A DNA stretch of 39,853 bases from Fibrobacter sp. (lineage in GTDB: Bacteria; Fibrobacterota; Fibrobacteria; Fibrobacterales; Fibrobacteraceae), in contig JAKSIG010000025.1 in the NCBI GenBank assembly GCA_024398955.1, forward strand, positions 1 to 39,853. The letters are read 5' to 3'. A program made the position numbers and the translations under genes. A model generated the notes under the pieces. That model was not told the origin of the DNA, ran no database searches, and saw nothing but the letters and a program-made list of their open reading frames with translations. This document shows, piece after piece, positions 1 to 6,916 of the stretch. Each line of letters begins with the position of its first letter. Position 1 is the first letter of the stretch.

Positions 1-1356
1 TTCGAGAGTCGTGAACTTTTCCCAAGTGCTGTCGGTGCGGCAGGTGTACTTTATATCGTTGAGTTCAAAGACACTGTAGAACTTGCTATCGTTGCATTTG
101 CCCACGTAATCGACAATTTTCGCAAAGCGCCAGCCCGTAGTGTCACAGTAGTAATATTCCAGTGAATCCTTCGCGGGAATTGTATCGATGGCGCCAATGT
201 TTTTTGCGGTGCAAAGCCCAATGGATTTTTCAACTGCGTTGAGTTCACGCCAGGAGGAATCGTTACATATAAACTTTTTGCCATTCAGTTCGCGTACATC
301 GCCGTCGTTTTCATCGGCGCATGCAGCGCCAGCCTCGTTCATTGTGGCGAGCGTCCAGGAGCCGTTGCAGACATACAGCGAATCTCCGTAGTAATGCAGT
401 TCGCCGCGGTCGCCCCAAGAACAATCGGAGTCGTTCCCCTTGACCCATATGCCGCCTTCGCAAAAGTAGTTCTTGCTGGCACTTGCCACGAAAATATCAC
501 CCAGGTCGTCTTCCGTCTCGGAATTGCAAATAGGCAACTGTTTTTCGTTTTCTACAAACGACAATTTTCTGACGCAACGCAGCGAGTAGAAACCGTAAAA
601 ATCGGATTCCATCATGCGCGCCTTGCCATTCTTGCCAACAACAAACATGCTGTCGTTGTTTGTCAACAGGTAAGTCCTTTTACCCTTGTCGGAGCAGCCT
701 AGCGAATCCATGTCGAAGGTGCCGCGCCTACAGAAACCCGCCATTTGGGGATTGAACCCAAGCCCGGCATCGGTGAGATCGCTCGTGACACGCAGCAGGT
801 ACCTGTAATCCGCAGAAGACGGCACTACAAATCCGGTAGGGCACATATCGTTCTTTGTATAATCCCTGAACAAGCGGCCATCGGTCTTGCAGTTGTTACG
901 GTCGTTGTCGTAGCACATATCGTAATTCTCGAACGCGGTGGTAGCATCCAGCAAGTTTTCCGCAATCCACTCGTAAGGTCCGATTCGAACCGTCTTGTAC
1001 TCGTGATTGTACGTGGAATCGTAGATTGTGCCGTTGACGATGTTCATCATTCCTAAATCGGATTTGTATTTCTCACCCGCCAGCGAAGAATCCTTGTAAC
1101 TGCTTGCAGAAATATCAGCTTCCTTTTTCTGGAAACTGGAACTGCTTTCAGCACTGCTGGAACTCATTCCTGCAGATTTTCCATCACTGTCGGAACTTTC
1201 ACTGTCGCAAAAATCGTCTTCGCAGATTTCGTCCGTACCGGAGGGATCCTCGAAATCGCTGTCGGAACCGCTGTTGCCACAAGCCGCCATGAAAAAAGGT
1301 ACGGCAAAGCAAAATGCACAAAGATACCTTTTAAATGAAAAAAAATGAAAATTCAT
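1..1356 (-). CDS. FISUMP-domain lipoprotein with Cys-rich C-terminal repeats, 3' end outside window
   Basis: The reading frame is open from an ATG at 1356 to the left edge (452 codons, no stop), so the C-terminus is missing. The N-terminus is a hydrophobic signal peptide with a lipobox ending MAAC at Cys26, predicting a lipoprotein. A Ser/Asp/Glu-rich linker follows (about 27-95). A FISUMP domain spans about 103-265, with YKTVRIGPYEWIAENL near its start and SLRCVRK at its end. The rest is a chain of units of roughly 50-60 residues, each with paired Cys and a DSSW/DSTW-like signature (for example YVCNGSWTLAT, FICNDSSWREL, YTCRTDSTWEKF). The FISUMP centre is divergent: GRLFRDYT replaces GRLYTW. 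It is probably surface exposed, and its ligand is unknown. The upstream GGGGTG is only a weak ribosome site. Family assignment is secure; function is not. Confidence 0.85.
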   Translation of the reverse strand, partial: MNFHFFSFKRYLCAFCFAVPFFMAACGNSGSDSDFEDPSGTDEICEDDFCDSESSDSDGKSAGMSSSSAESSSSFQKKEADISASSYKDSSLAGEKYKSDLGMMNIVNGTIYDSTYNHEYKTVRIGPYEWIAENLLDATTAFENYDMCYDNDRNNCKTDGRLFRDYTKNDMCPTGFVVPSSADYRYLLRVTSDLTDAGLGFNPQMAGFCRRGTFDMDSLGCSDKGKRTYLLTNNDSMFVVGKNGKARMMESDFYGFYSLRCVRKLSFVENEKQLPICNSETEDDLGDIFVASASKNYFCEGGIWVKGNDSDCSWGDRGELHYYGDSLYVCNGSWTLATMNEAGAACADENDGDVRELNGKKFICNDSSWRELNAVEKSIGLCTAKNIGAIDTIPAKDSLEYYYCDTTGWRFAKIVDYVGKCNDSKFYSVFELNDIKYTCRTDSTWEKFTTLE

Positions 1357-1386
1357 AACACCCCGTCAATTTACCGATAGGCACGT

Positions 1387-1415
1387 TTTATAAATATAAC
1401 TATTTGAATTGTAAA
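1387..1415 (-). promoter_or_regulatory. Sigma-70-like promoter of the left-edge FISUMP lipoprotein
   Basis: On the minus strand TTTACA (1410-1415) is followed after exactly 17 bp by TATAAA (1387-1392), about 30 bp upstream of the ATG at 1356. Box quality and spacing are good, but no start site has been mapped. Confidence 0.55.
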
Positions 1416-1715
1416 GGTTATAGATGGACATGATTTAGCACGAAAATTTCAAGGCGAAAGAAGCCCTCCCCGACATCATCATTGACAAAAAAATTTCACA
1501 ATTACTCCAAGTTTACATTTGGACGGTTTTGGGAGATTTACTGTGGAAACGCAATTTTTTGGCTGAAACTGGCTTTGGCGCCGCAGCTTTCTAATAGCAA
1601 CTAAACAATCATCATTCAGCAATACAACTTGGCTTGACATAGCCTGGCCAGGAACCGCATTCATAAAACAGACTTTAAATAGTGTCTTTGCAGCAGGCGA
1701 AGGCGCGTATGTTTT

Positions 1716-1737
1716 GACTTGACACAGCCAATTTTAA
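1716..1737 (+). repeat. 22-bp repeat, copy 1 (contains TTGACA)
   Basis: Identical to 3057-3078 over 22 bp, with the core CTTGACACAGCCAATTTTAA. Here it directly abuts the left end of the 154-bp repeat. It contains a perfect -35 hexamer, but the matching -10 position reads CTGTCA, so this copy is unlikely to be a promoter. Confidence 0.75.
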
Positions 1738-1890
1738 GGCTCTGTCAGTCCAGACCGTACGCTGCAAACGCACTATAAATATGCTTTGGCGCCGAAGCTA
1801 ATAAACTGCATGGAAATGGCATTTTTGAAGTAAAAATGCAGTTTTCGAGGGGCTGACAGATTGAGAAATGTTTGCTAACTGCTCAAAAGT
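1737..1890. repeat. 154-bp dispersed direct repeat, copy 1
   Basis: Aligns without gaps to 2894-3047 at a constant offset of 1157 bp with only a handful of mismatches. It contains the near-palindrome GCTTTGGCGCCGAAGC. On the minus strand it carries the last 33 codons of a reading frame ending at 1798. Within that frame four of the five differences between copies are synonymous, so the repeat may derive from the 3' end of a gene. Confidence 0.85.
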
Positions 1891-2010
1891 CCGGAAATGC
1901 TTCACCATCAGATAAGGGACGGTGAGCAGGGACAAAACAATCAGCTTTAGGAACATCAAGAACCTAAGAACCATCAGCAAGAATTCAAACAGTATTTCCA
2001 TTTTAGGCAA
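1798..2010 (-). CDS. Possible small hydrophobic protein whose C-terminus lies in the 154-bp repeat
   Basis: A 70-codon frame. Residues 1-37 are strongly hydrophobic (LLMVLRFLMFLKLIVLSLL) and could span a membrane. Residues 38-70 are encoded by the repeat, and the same tail frame survives in the other copy, where one or two extra bases disrupt it upstream of the tail. No family is recognised. It may be a real small membrane protein, the remnant of a larger gene, or an open frame by chance. Confidence is low because the N-terminal half has no support beyond hydrophobicity. Confidence 0.25.
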   Translation of the reverse strand: MPKMEILFEFLLMVLRFLMFLKLIVLSLLTVPYLMVKHFRTFEQLANISQSVSPSKTAFLLQKCHFHAVY

Positions 2011-2165
2011 ATTAGCTATTGCAAGTCTGTTTCAGTGTCAACACTTGTTTGCAAAATGAAAGCTAGTTTGTAAAAGATTATAGTTTCTTATTTGTAATAA
2101 CTTAGTGAAAGTAGCTAGGTTCTATATACTCTCTACAATAGTGGACACGAGTTTGCCGGAGATAC

Positions 2166-2191
2166 AAAAAAGGCCCCTAGGTGAGGGCCTT
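2166..2191 (-). terminator. Intrinsic terminator of the small lipoprotein gene
   Basis: Perfect 7-bp stem AAGGCCC (2170-2176) / GGGCCTT (2185-2191) with an 8-nt loop. On the minus strand it is followed by a T run (2166-2170). It lies just past the stop at 2203. Confidence 0.85.
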
Positions 2192-2202
2192 GATTGACAT
2201 TT

Positions 2203-2631
2203 TTAGAATTTACTACACTCATAAACGCCAGACGCTTTTGTTTCAGAAGCGTAAGAGAAATCGTAGTATAAGCACGTTCTATCTGGTTTCATTACGATAG
2301 CATAGGTGCCGTTGTTCCAATCCCAGCGCAAATTCAATCCCTGACGATAGAATCTGGCGACCTGACCACTGGTGCCGCCTTCATACAGCACAAAGCCAAC
2401 TTCGTTATCGATGAAATAGCCGACCTGAAATCTAACACCGCCATCACCATTACCAAGACTCTTGTATTTGTCAACTGCCAACCAGCGAACAACTCCACCA
2501 TATTCCGCTTCAGAAACAGTATCTCCACTCAAATGCAAAGTCCTATCTCTAGGCGTTCCTGCCATGGCGCATGATGTCAAATAGCAAGCCGTAGCTAATG
2601 CAAACAAAACAAATAAAAACTTTTTCATCAT
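2203..2631 (-). CDS. Small putative lipoprotein, function unknown
   Basis: 142 residues. The signal peptide is MKKFLFVLFALATACYL followed by lipobox LTSC with Cys21 as the lipidated residue. The mature part is mixed alpha/beta in character, rich in Gly, Tyr and Trp, with one late Cys (YECSKF). No family is recognised. The gene has its own promoter-like boxes and a strong terminator, so it is probably a one-gene unit. Two adjacent ATGs are possible; the second (2628) sits better behind the AGGGA ribosome site. Confidence 0.7.
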   Translation of the reverse strand: MMKKFLFVLFALATACYLTSCAMAGTPRDRTLHLSGDTVSEAEYGGVVRWLAVDKYKSLGNGDGGVRFQVGYFIDNEVGFVLYEGGTSGQVARFYRQGLNLRWDWNNGTYAIVMKPDRTCLYYDFSYASETKASGVYECSKF

Positions 2632-2649
2632 AGTCCCTGATAAGTTCGC

Positions 2650-2677
2650 TATATAAGATAGTTTATCACAGGTTCAA
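2650..2677 (-). promoter_or_regulatory. Sigma-70-like promoter of the small lipoprotein
   Basis: Minus strand TTGAAC (2672-2677), 16-bp spacer, TATATA (2650-2655), about 20 bp upstream of the start codons. Sequence match only. Confidence 0.4.
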
Positions 2678-2816
2678 ATGCAAGCAAGTTAGCCTTCGAA
2701 AATAGGGCCTACTTTTGGAGCCCCCCTTCGCCCGTCGCGGGCAAACTAATTTTCTCCCCCCGGGCCCCTGCTCTGACGGGCTAATTTGTACGGTGGAAAA
2801 AGACCAAATCCACCAC

Positions 2817-2838
2817 ACTTGACTCTGTCAAGTTTTTT
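2817..2838 (+). terminator. Orphan terminator-like hairpin
   Basis: Perfect stem ACTTGAC (2817-2823) / GTCAAGT (2827-2833) with loop TCT, followed by TTTTTT. No plus-strand gene lies directly upstream, so it could end a small RNA or be left from a lost gene. Confidence 0.55.
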
Positions 2839-2893
2839 CGTACGGCCGGGGTCAGATTGCATAAACACACTTTTTTAGCTGTATTCTAACTGC

Positions 2894-3047
2894 AGGCTCT
2901 GTCAGTCCAGACCGTACGCTGCAAACGCACTATAAATATGCTTTGGCGCCGAAGCTAATAAACTGCATGAAAATGGCGTTTTTGGAGTAAAAATGCAGTT
3001 TTCGATGGGCTGACAGATTGAGAAATGTTTGCTAGCTGCTCAAAAGT
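2894..3047. repeat. 154-bp dispersed direct repeat, copy 2
   Basis: Gapless partner of 1737-1890. Here the 22-bp TTGACA repeat follows it about 10 bp later, whereas at copy 1 it precedes it. Confidence 0.85.
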
Positions 3048-3056
3048 GTACGAAAT

Positions 3057-3078
3057 GACTTGACACAGCCAATTTTAA
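3057..3078 (+). repeat. 22-bp repeat, copy 2 (contains TTGACA)
   Basis: Identical to 1716-1737. In this copy the TTGACA is placed correctly to serve as the -35 box of the thioesterase-rarA promoter. Confidence 0.75.
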
Positions 3079-3088
3079 AGTGTATTTT
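3060..3088 (+). promoter_or_regulatory. Sigma-70-like promoter for the thioesterase-rarA pair
   Basis: TTGACA (3060-3065), 17-bp spacer, TATTTT (3083-3088). It lies about 60 bp upstream of the thioesterase start, with a short GC-rich dyad near 3110-3126 in the leader. The -35 is perfect and the -10 only moderate. Confidence 0.5.
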
Positions 3089-3148
3089 TGTGCAGTAAAT
3101 TTATAAAGATTGCGGTTATCGCCGCGATTAAAAATAAAGGGGCTTAAA

Positions 3149-3553
3149 ATGGCAGAAAAACAGACTCCGACTCACATCGAAGTGCGCTACGCTGAAACCG
3201 ACCAGATGGGCATTGTGCATCATTCTGTTTATGCTGTCTGGTTTGAACAGGCCCGCACCCAGTTCTTTAGGGAGAACGGCGCCGACTATGCCGAAATGGA
3301 GCGGGAAGGTTACGGCTGCCCCGTGCTGGAACTGGGCGTGCAGTACAAGGGCCCTACCCACTACGGCGAATTTGTGGATATCGAAACCAGCGCCACCCGA
3401 GTGGACAAGCTCCGCTTTAGGGTAGACTACAAGCTGACCGTCAACGGAAAGCTCTGCACCACCGGATTTACTGTTCATTGCCTCATGAAGGACGGGCGCC
3501 CCACAAGGGAAATGCCGGAAAAGTTCCTCAAGCTTTTTAACGAAACGGTTTAA
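3149..3553 (+). CDS. Acyl-CoA thioesterase, YbgC/4HBT hotdog family
   Basis: 134 residues from the ATG at 3149, a normal length for a YbgC-type hotdog thioesterase. The family signature RYAETDQMGIVHHSVY lies at 13-28, with the presumed catalytic Asp18, followed by WFEQAR. Members hydrolyse short- or medium-chain acyl-CoA esters in the cytoplasm; the substrate cannot be read from the sequence. I chose 3149 over the in-frame upstream start (3110) because AAAGGGG sits 6 bp before it and the family begins here. rarA follows after 9 bp, so the two are probably co-transcribed. Confidence 0.88.
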   Translation: MAEKQTPTHIEVRYAETDQMGIVHHSVYAVWFEQARTQFFRENGADYAEMEREGYGCPVLELGVQYKGPTHYGEFVDIETSATRVDKLRFRVDYKLTVNGKLCTTGFTVHCLMKDGRPTREMPEKFLKLFNETV

Positions 3554-3562
3554 GGCCGCATT

Positions 3563-4930
3563 ATGGACCAGCCTTTAGCAGAACGTCTACGTCCGCAAAA
3601 CCTGGACGAATTTCTTGGACAGAACAAGATTCTTGGCGAGCAGAGCCTGCTGCGCAAGAGTCTAGAAAACGACAAGGTTCCCAGCATGATTTTCTGGGGC
3701 CCTCCGGGATGCGGAAAGACGAGCCTCGCCCACGTGATCCAGCAGCGAACCAGCAAGCGTTTTATAGCGCTGTCGGCTGTTTCTAGCGGCGTGAAGGACG
3801 TGAAGGACGTGCTGACGGAAGCCAAGAAGCTGAAGGCCATGTTCAGCGACACCATTTTGTTCATCGACGAAATTCATCGCTTTAACAAGGGCCAGCAGGA
3901 CGCATTGCTGGGCGCCGTGGAAGACGGCACCGTAACGCTGATTGGCGCCACTACTGAAAACCCGGGTTTCGAGGTGAACGGAGCTTTGCTTAGCCGCTGC
4001 CAGCTGATTCTTTTTGCGCCCCTGAGCAAGGAAGACTTGCGCACCCTGATTTTTAGCGCCCTTCGCGACCATCCTCGAGGACTCCAGCTGAAAAATGTGG
4101 AAGTGGACGAGGCGGTGGTCGACAAGTTGATCGCCCAGTCCGAAGGGGACGCCCGATTCCTGCTGAATCAGCTGGAATGGATTGGCGGAAACCTTGGCAA
4201 CCGCAAGATTATCGACGAAAAGCTTCTGGAAGAATTCCAGTACAAGAAGCCTTTGCGTTATGACAAGAGCGGCGAAGAGCATTACAACTTGATTTCTGCG
4301 TTGCACAAGTCCATCCGCGGTTCCGACCCGGACGCCGCAGTTTACTGGCTGCACCGCATGTTGCAGGGTGGTGAAGACCCCCGCTATCTACTGCGACGCA
4401 TGATCCGCATGAGTATGGAAGATGTAGGCCTCGCCGATCCCAACGCTCTCTTGCTGGCCACCAGTGCGCGAGAAGCTTTCGACTTTCTGGGGAATCCCGA
4501 GGGTTTGATTGCGTTGGATGAACTGGCTGTCTACCTGGCGCTGGCACCCAAGAGCAACAGCCTCGAAGTTGCAGGCATGACGGCGGATGAGGTAATCCGC
4601 CAGACGGGAACGTTGCCTGTTCCGAGGGCATTCCGCAATTCCGTGACCCGCGTGGGCAAGCAGCTGGGCTATGGCAACGGTTACGAATACGACCACGACT
4701 CCCCCGGCGGCTACTCGGCACAGGAACATTTGCCGAAGCAGCTTGAAGGTCTTGAACTTTACAAGCCCAAGCAGATCGGCAAGGAGAAGTTGTTTGCCGA
4801 ACGCTTGGAGCAGCTAAAGGCCATCAAGAAGCAGAAGAACTCGCCTGCGGAACCTTCCAAAGCCGAGACGAAAGAACCTACGGGAAAAAGCGCTGAAGTA
4901 AATTCCGCAGGCACAAAGTCCAACACATAA
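3563..4930 (+). CDS. rarA: Replication-associated recombination protein A (AAA+ ATPase)
   Basis: 455 residues. It has the clamp-loader-like AAA+ domain of the RarA/MgsA/WRNIP1 family. Walker A is GPPGCGKT (46-53), Walker B LFIDEI (99-104), sensor-1 region GATTENP (128-134), and a probable arginine finger is in LLSRCQ (about 145). The C-terminal part carries the family's helical tetramerisation region, with YEYDHDSPGGYSAQEHLP before the end. Family members act at stalled replication forks and gaps. The last 30 or so residues are a low-complexity Ala/Glu/Lys tail that is not part of the usual fold. It is the second gene of a short operon with the thioesterase and ends at a terminator at 4962. 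Confidence 0.95.
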   Translation: MDQPLAERLRPQNLDEFLGQNKILGEQSLLRKSLENDKVPSMIFWGPPGCGKTSLAHVIQQRTSKRFIALSAVSSGVKDVKDVLTEAKKLKAMFSDTILFIDEIHRFNKGQQDALLGAVEDGTVTLIGATTENPGFEVNGALLSRCQLILFAPLSKEDLRTLIFSALRDHPRGLQLKNVEVDEAVVDKLIAQSEGDARFLLNQLEWIGGNLGNRKIIDEKLLEEFQYKKPLRYDKSGEEHYNLISALHKSIRGSDPDAAVYWLHRMLQGGEDPRYLLRRMIRMSMEDVGLADPNALLLATSAREAFDFLGNPEGLIALDELAVYLALAPKSNSLEVAGMTADEVIRQTGTLPVPRAFRNSVTRVGKQLGYGNGYEYDHDSPGGYSAQEHLPKQLEGLELYKPKQIGKEKLFAERLEQLKAIKKQKNSPAEPSKAETKEPTGKSAEVNSAGTKSNT

Positions 4931-4961
4931 ACAGAACTACGTGATGTAGCAAAATTCAAAA

Positions 4962-4988
4962 TGCCGCGGACAATTCCGCGACATTTTT
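4962..4988 (+). terminator. Intrinsic terminator of rarA, possibly bidirectional
   Basis: Stem CGCGGA (4965-4970) / TCCGCG (4975-4980) with loop CAAT, then CATTTTT. On the minus strand the same stem is followed by GCATTTTG, so it may also serve the convergent peptidase gene. Confidence 0.8.
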
Positions 4989-5041
4989 ATAAAGACTGCA
5001 TTGAGTTCCTGCAAAGTAAAAAGGAACACTCCGCCCATCTA

Positions 5042-6115
5042 CTAGAACTGTTCCAGAATCTGGATTCGTTCGAGAGTGTCAGGATGGGTGCTGAAAATGG
5101 TATCAATCGTTTTTGTTAGTCCCTGGAGCAGCCCATCGTTTTCTTCATCTGGGTGTATGATGTAAAGCTGAGCCACATCATTACGCCCAATGTAGGCAAG
5201 ACCGGGTTCCTCGGAAATTTTTCTGAGGGCGCTAGCCAGAGCAAGAGGATTAGCGCATAATTCCGCGGCACCAGCATCTGCCACATATTCGCGCTTGCGG
5301 GAAATGGCCAGACGGTTAATGAAGCTAAAGAAATAAGCCACCGTGGAAATCACAAGACCTACCAGGGCGAAGAACAGAATTATCAGAATTCCTCCCCCGC
5401 CCTTTCTGTTTCTACGACGAGAATGTGTAGCCCCATACAGCATGCCCTTTATTGTTTCGATAAAGATAGACTGCATGATTGAGACTAGACCTACAAATAC
5501 AATGCATACAACCATAAGACGAGTATCGCGATTCTTGATATGGGTCAGTTCGTGGGCGACAACCGCAGACAATTCTTCGTCGTTCAGTTTTTCAATGATG
5601 CCGGTCGTGAGGGTAACAGTAAAGGACTTGATATCGATGCCACTGGCAAAAGCGTTCAGGCCAGGATCGTCTATAATGTCAATCTGGGGCATTTCGATGC
5701 CGCCAGCAATGCAAAGATTTTCGACAATGTTATAAACACGTACGTTTTCTTTGCGCTGTAATGGTCTAGCATGGGTAATGCGGCGGATTATAGAAACATT
5801 GCTGCAATAAGAAAGAATAGACCATGTGGCTACAATGACAACTACCGCAGGCAACGCCTTTAGGAAGCAGAACCACACGATAGGCCAATGGCTCCCGTAA
5901 GAGCGGGGATATTCGAGACAGACATCCTTGACAGTCGTTCCCGTAACGGCATCCATCAAGGCATCTGGTGTAAATGCGCAGAATACAGAGAAATAGTCCA
6001 GCACGAAAACAAAGGCCCAGAACATGGCAATGATGATAATCGGATACATCAAGAGCAGAATAACGGTATTCCTGTTATTCCGCCAGATTTGGGTCTGCAT
6101 TCCAACGTATTTCAT
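5042..6115 (-). CDS. M48 family zinc metallopeptidase, HtpX-like
   Basis: 357 residues. Transmembrane segments are likely at about 17-42, 78-102, 198-220 and 242-266. The zinc-binding site is HELTH (188-192), with the third ligand probably Glu276 in REYVADAGA. NAFASG (154-159) and the C-terminal FSTHPDTLERI are also typical of HtpX-type peptidases, which degrade damaged membrane proteins with the active site on the cytoplasmic face. lemA lies 103 bp upstream on the same strand; LemA with an M48 peptidase is a common pairing. No good ribosome site precedes ATG 6115, and ATG 6100 (Met6) is an alternative. Confidence 0.9.
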   Translation of the reverse strand: MKYVGMQTQIWRNNRNTVILLLMYPIIIIAMFWAFVFVLDYFSVFCAFTPDALMDAVTGTTVKDVCLEYPRSYGSHWPIVWFCFLKALPAVVVIVATWSILSYCSNVSIIRRITHARPLQRKENVRVYNIVENLCIAGGIEMPQIDIIDDPGLNAFASGIDIKSFTVTLTTGIIEKLNDEELSAVVAHELTHIKNRDTRLMVVCIVFVGLVSIMQSIFIETIKGMLYGATHSRRRNRKGGGGILIILFFALVGLVISTVAYFFSFINRLAISRKREYVADAGAAELCANPLALASALRKISEEPGLAYIGRNDVAQLYIIHPDEENDGLLQGLTKTIDTIFSTHPDTLERIQILEQF

Positions 6116-6125
6116 AACACAATGG

Positions 6126-6160
6126 TTAGAGATTAGAAACTAGAAATTAGAGACTAGAGG
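6126..6160. repeat. Five tandem 7-bp units between lemA and the M48 peptidase gene
   Basis: Five consecutive heptamers: TTAGAGA, TTAGAAA, CTAGAAA, TTAGAGA, CTAGAGG, consensus (T/C)TAGA(G/A)(A/G). They lie directly upstream of the peptidase start codon, in the expected 5' leader or intercistronic region. Confidence 0.8.
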
Positions 6161-6218
6161 TTTTAAGGTACGGAACTCGTGCTTATATTTGAAAACATCA
6201 AGCCCCTATAGCCACTAA

Positions 6219-6776
6219 TTAAAACTTGACTTCGGGAGCCTTGTTCAGGGAATCGCGACTTTCGGTAACCTCGTACATGGCTGCGCGACGGAATCCAAAC
6301 ATGCCGGCAAAGATATTGCTGGGGAAGACTTCGCAGGCATTGTTGAATTCCTTGGTAGCGGAATTGAAGAAACGGCGTGCAGCGGCCAGCTTGTTCTCGA
6401 TATCGGAAAGCTCATTCTGCAATTGCAGGAAATTCTGGTTGGCCTTCAGTTCCGGATAGGCTTCCATTGTAACACGGAGGCCTGCCAGGGCTCCGGACAG
6501 AGCCTTGTCGGCAGCAACCTTTTCGTCAACGGTGTTGGCACTCATGGCGGAATTGCGGGCGGCAATAACCTTTTCCAGAGTTTCCTTTTCGTGGGCTGCG
6601 TAACCCTTCACAGAAGAAACTAGCTGGGGAACGAGATCGTAGCGCTGCTTCAGCTGGACATCGATATTGGCAAAGGCATTCTCGCGGTTGTTGCGGAGCT
6701 TGACCAGGCCATTGTAGATGCTGGCAATGGCAATAACGATAATAACCAGGGCGGCAATTACAATTCCAATAACCAT
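6219..6776 (-). CDS. lemA: LemA family protein
   Basis: 185 residues, the usual LemA length. One N-terminal transmembrane helix (about 2-22, rich in Val and Ile) is followed by the helical-bundle signature YNGLVKLRNNRENAFANIDV and LKQRYDLVPQLV. The C-terminal ATKEFNNACEVFPSNIFAGMF region is also characteristic. A strong AGGAG ribosome site precedes ATG 6776. LemA proteins are membrane anchored; their function is poorly defined, but genetic pairing with M48 peptidases is common and is seen here. Confidence 0.93.
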   Translation of the reverse strand: MVIGIVIAALVIIVIAIASIYNGLVKLRNNRENAFANIDVQLKQRYDLVPQLVSSVKGYAAHEKETLEKVIAARNSAMSANTVDEKVAADKALSGALAGLRVTMEAYPELKANQNFLQLQNELSDIENKLAAARRFFNSATKEFNNACEVFPSNIFAGMFGFRRAAMYEVTESRDSLNKAPEVKF

Positions 6777-6832
6777 AAAGTTCTCCTTTTTCGTTTTTTT
6801 GAAATAAAAGTATATAAAATCTGACGCTGATG

Positions 6833-6856
6833 AAAAAAGCGGGAAGTAAACCCGCT
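6833..6856 (-). terminator. Intrinsic terminator of yggS
   Basis: Stem AGCGGG (6838-6843) / CCCGCT (6851-6856) with a 7-nt loop. On the minus strand it is followed by a run of T (6833-6838). It separates yggS from lemA, implying separate transcription. A second dyad (6879-6898) lies between it and the yggS stop. Confidence 0.8.
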
Positions 6857-6916
6857 AATTTTATATTGAAAATTTAGGAGGCGGAAAATTTTTCGCCTTG
6901 AAAGCGCGTATCGCCG

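Larger units (their letters stand above)
1416..2160. other. Gene-poor interval with repeated fragments
   Basis: No convincing gene is visible across about 750 bp. It holds a degenerate match to the 154-bp repeat near 1571-1590 (CTTTGGCGCCGCAGCTTT versus CTTTGGCGCCGAAGCTA in the repeat). It also has a CTTGACATAGCC motif at 1633-1644 resembling the nearby 22-bp repeat, and one full copy of the 154-bp repeat. The 61-codon open frame at 1479-1664 (minus) overlaps the degenerate repeat and has no family signature. The interval looks like decayed, duplicated DNA. Confidence 0.5.
2678..3059. other. Intergenic interval with GC-rich patches and repeat copy 2
   Basis: No gene is visible. A GC-rich patch (2720-2780) contains the small hairpin GCCCG-TCG-CGGGC and runs of C. 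It is followed by a terminator-like hairpin (2817-2838) and the second 154-bp repeat (2894-3047). Composition is unlike the flanking genes. Confidence 0.5.

Noticed and set aside
1479..1664. 61-codon minus-strand ORF
   Set aside because: It overlaps a degenerate repeat copy and has no start signal or recognisable sequence.
1716..3078. TTGACACAGCC repeats as decayed FISUMP 3' ends
   Set aside because: The reverse complement does read GCVK, close to RCVK, but there is no stop codon after it and no other FISUMP codon upstream. Promoter-like character explains it better.
3662..4354. 230-codon minus-strand open frame
   Set aside because: Antisense shadow of rarA with no start signal or domain.
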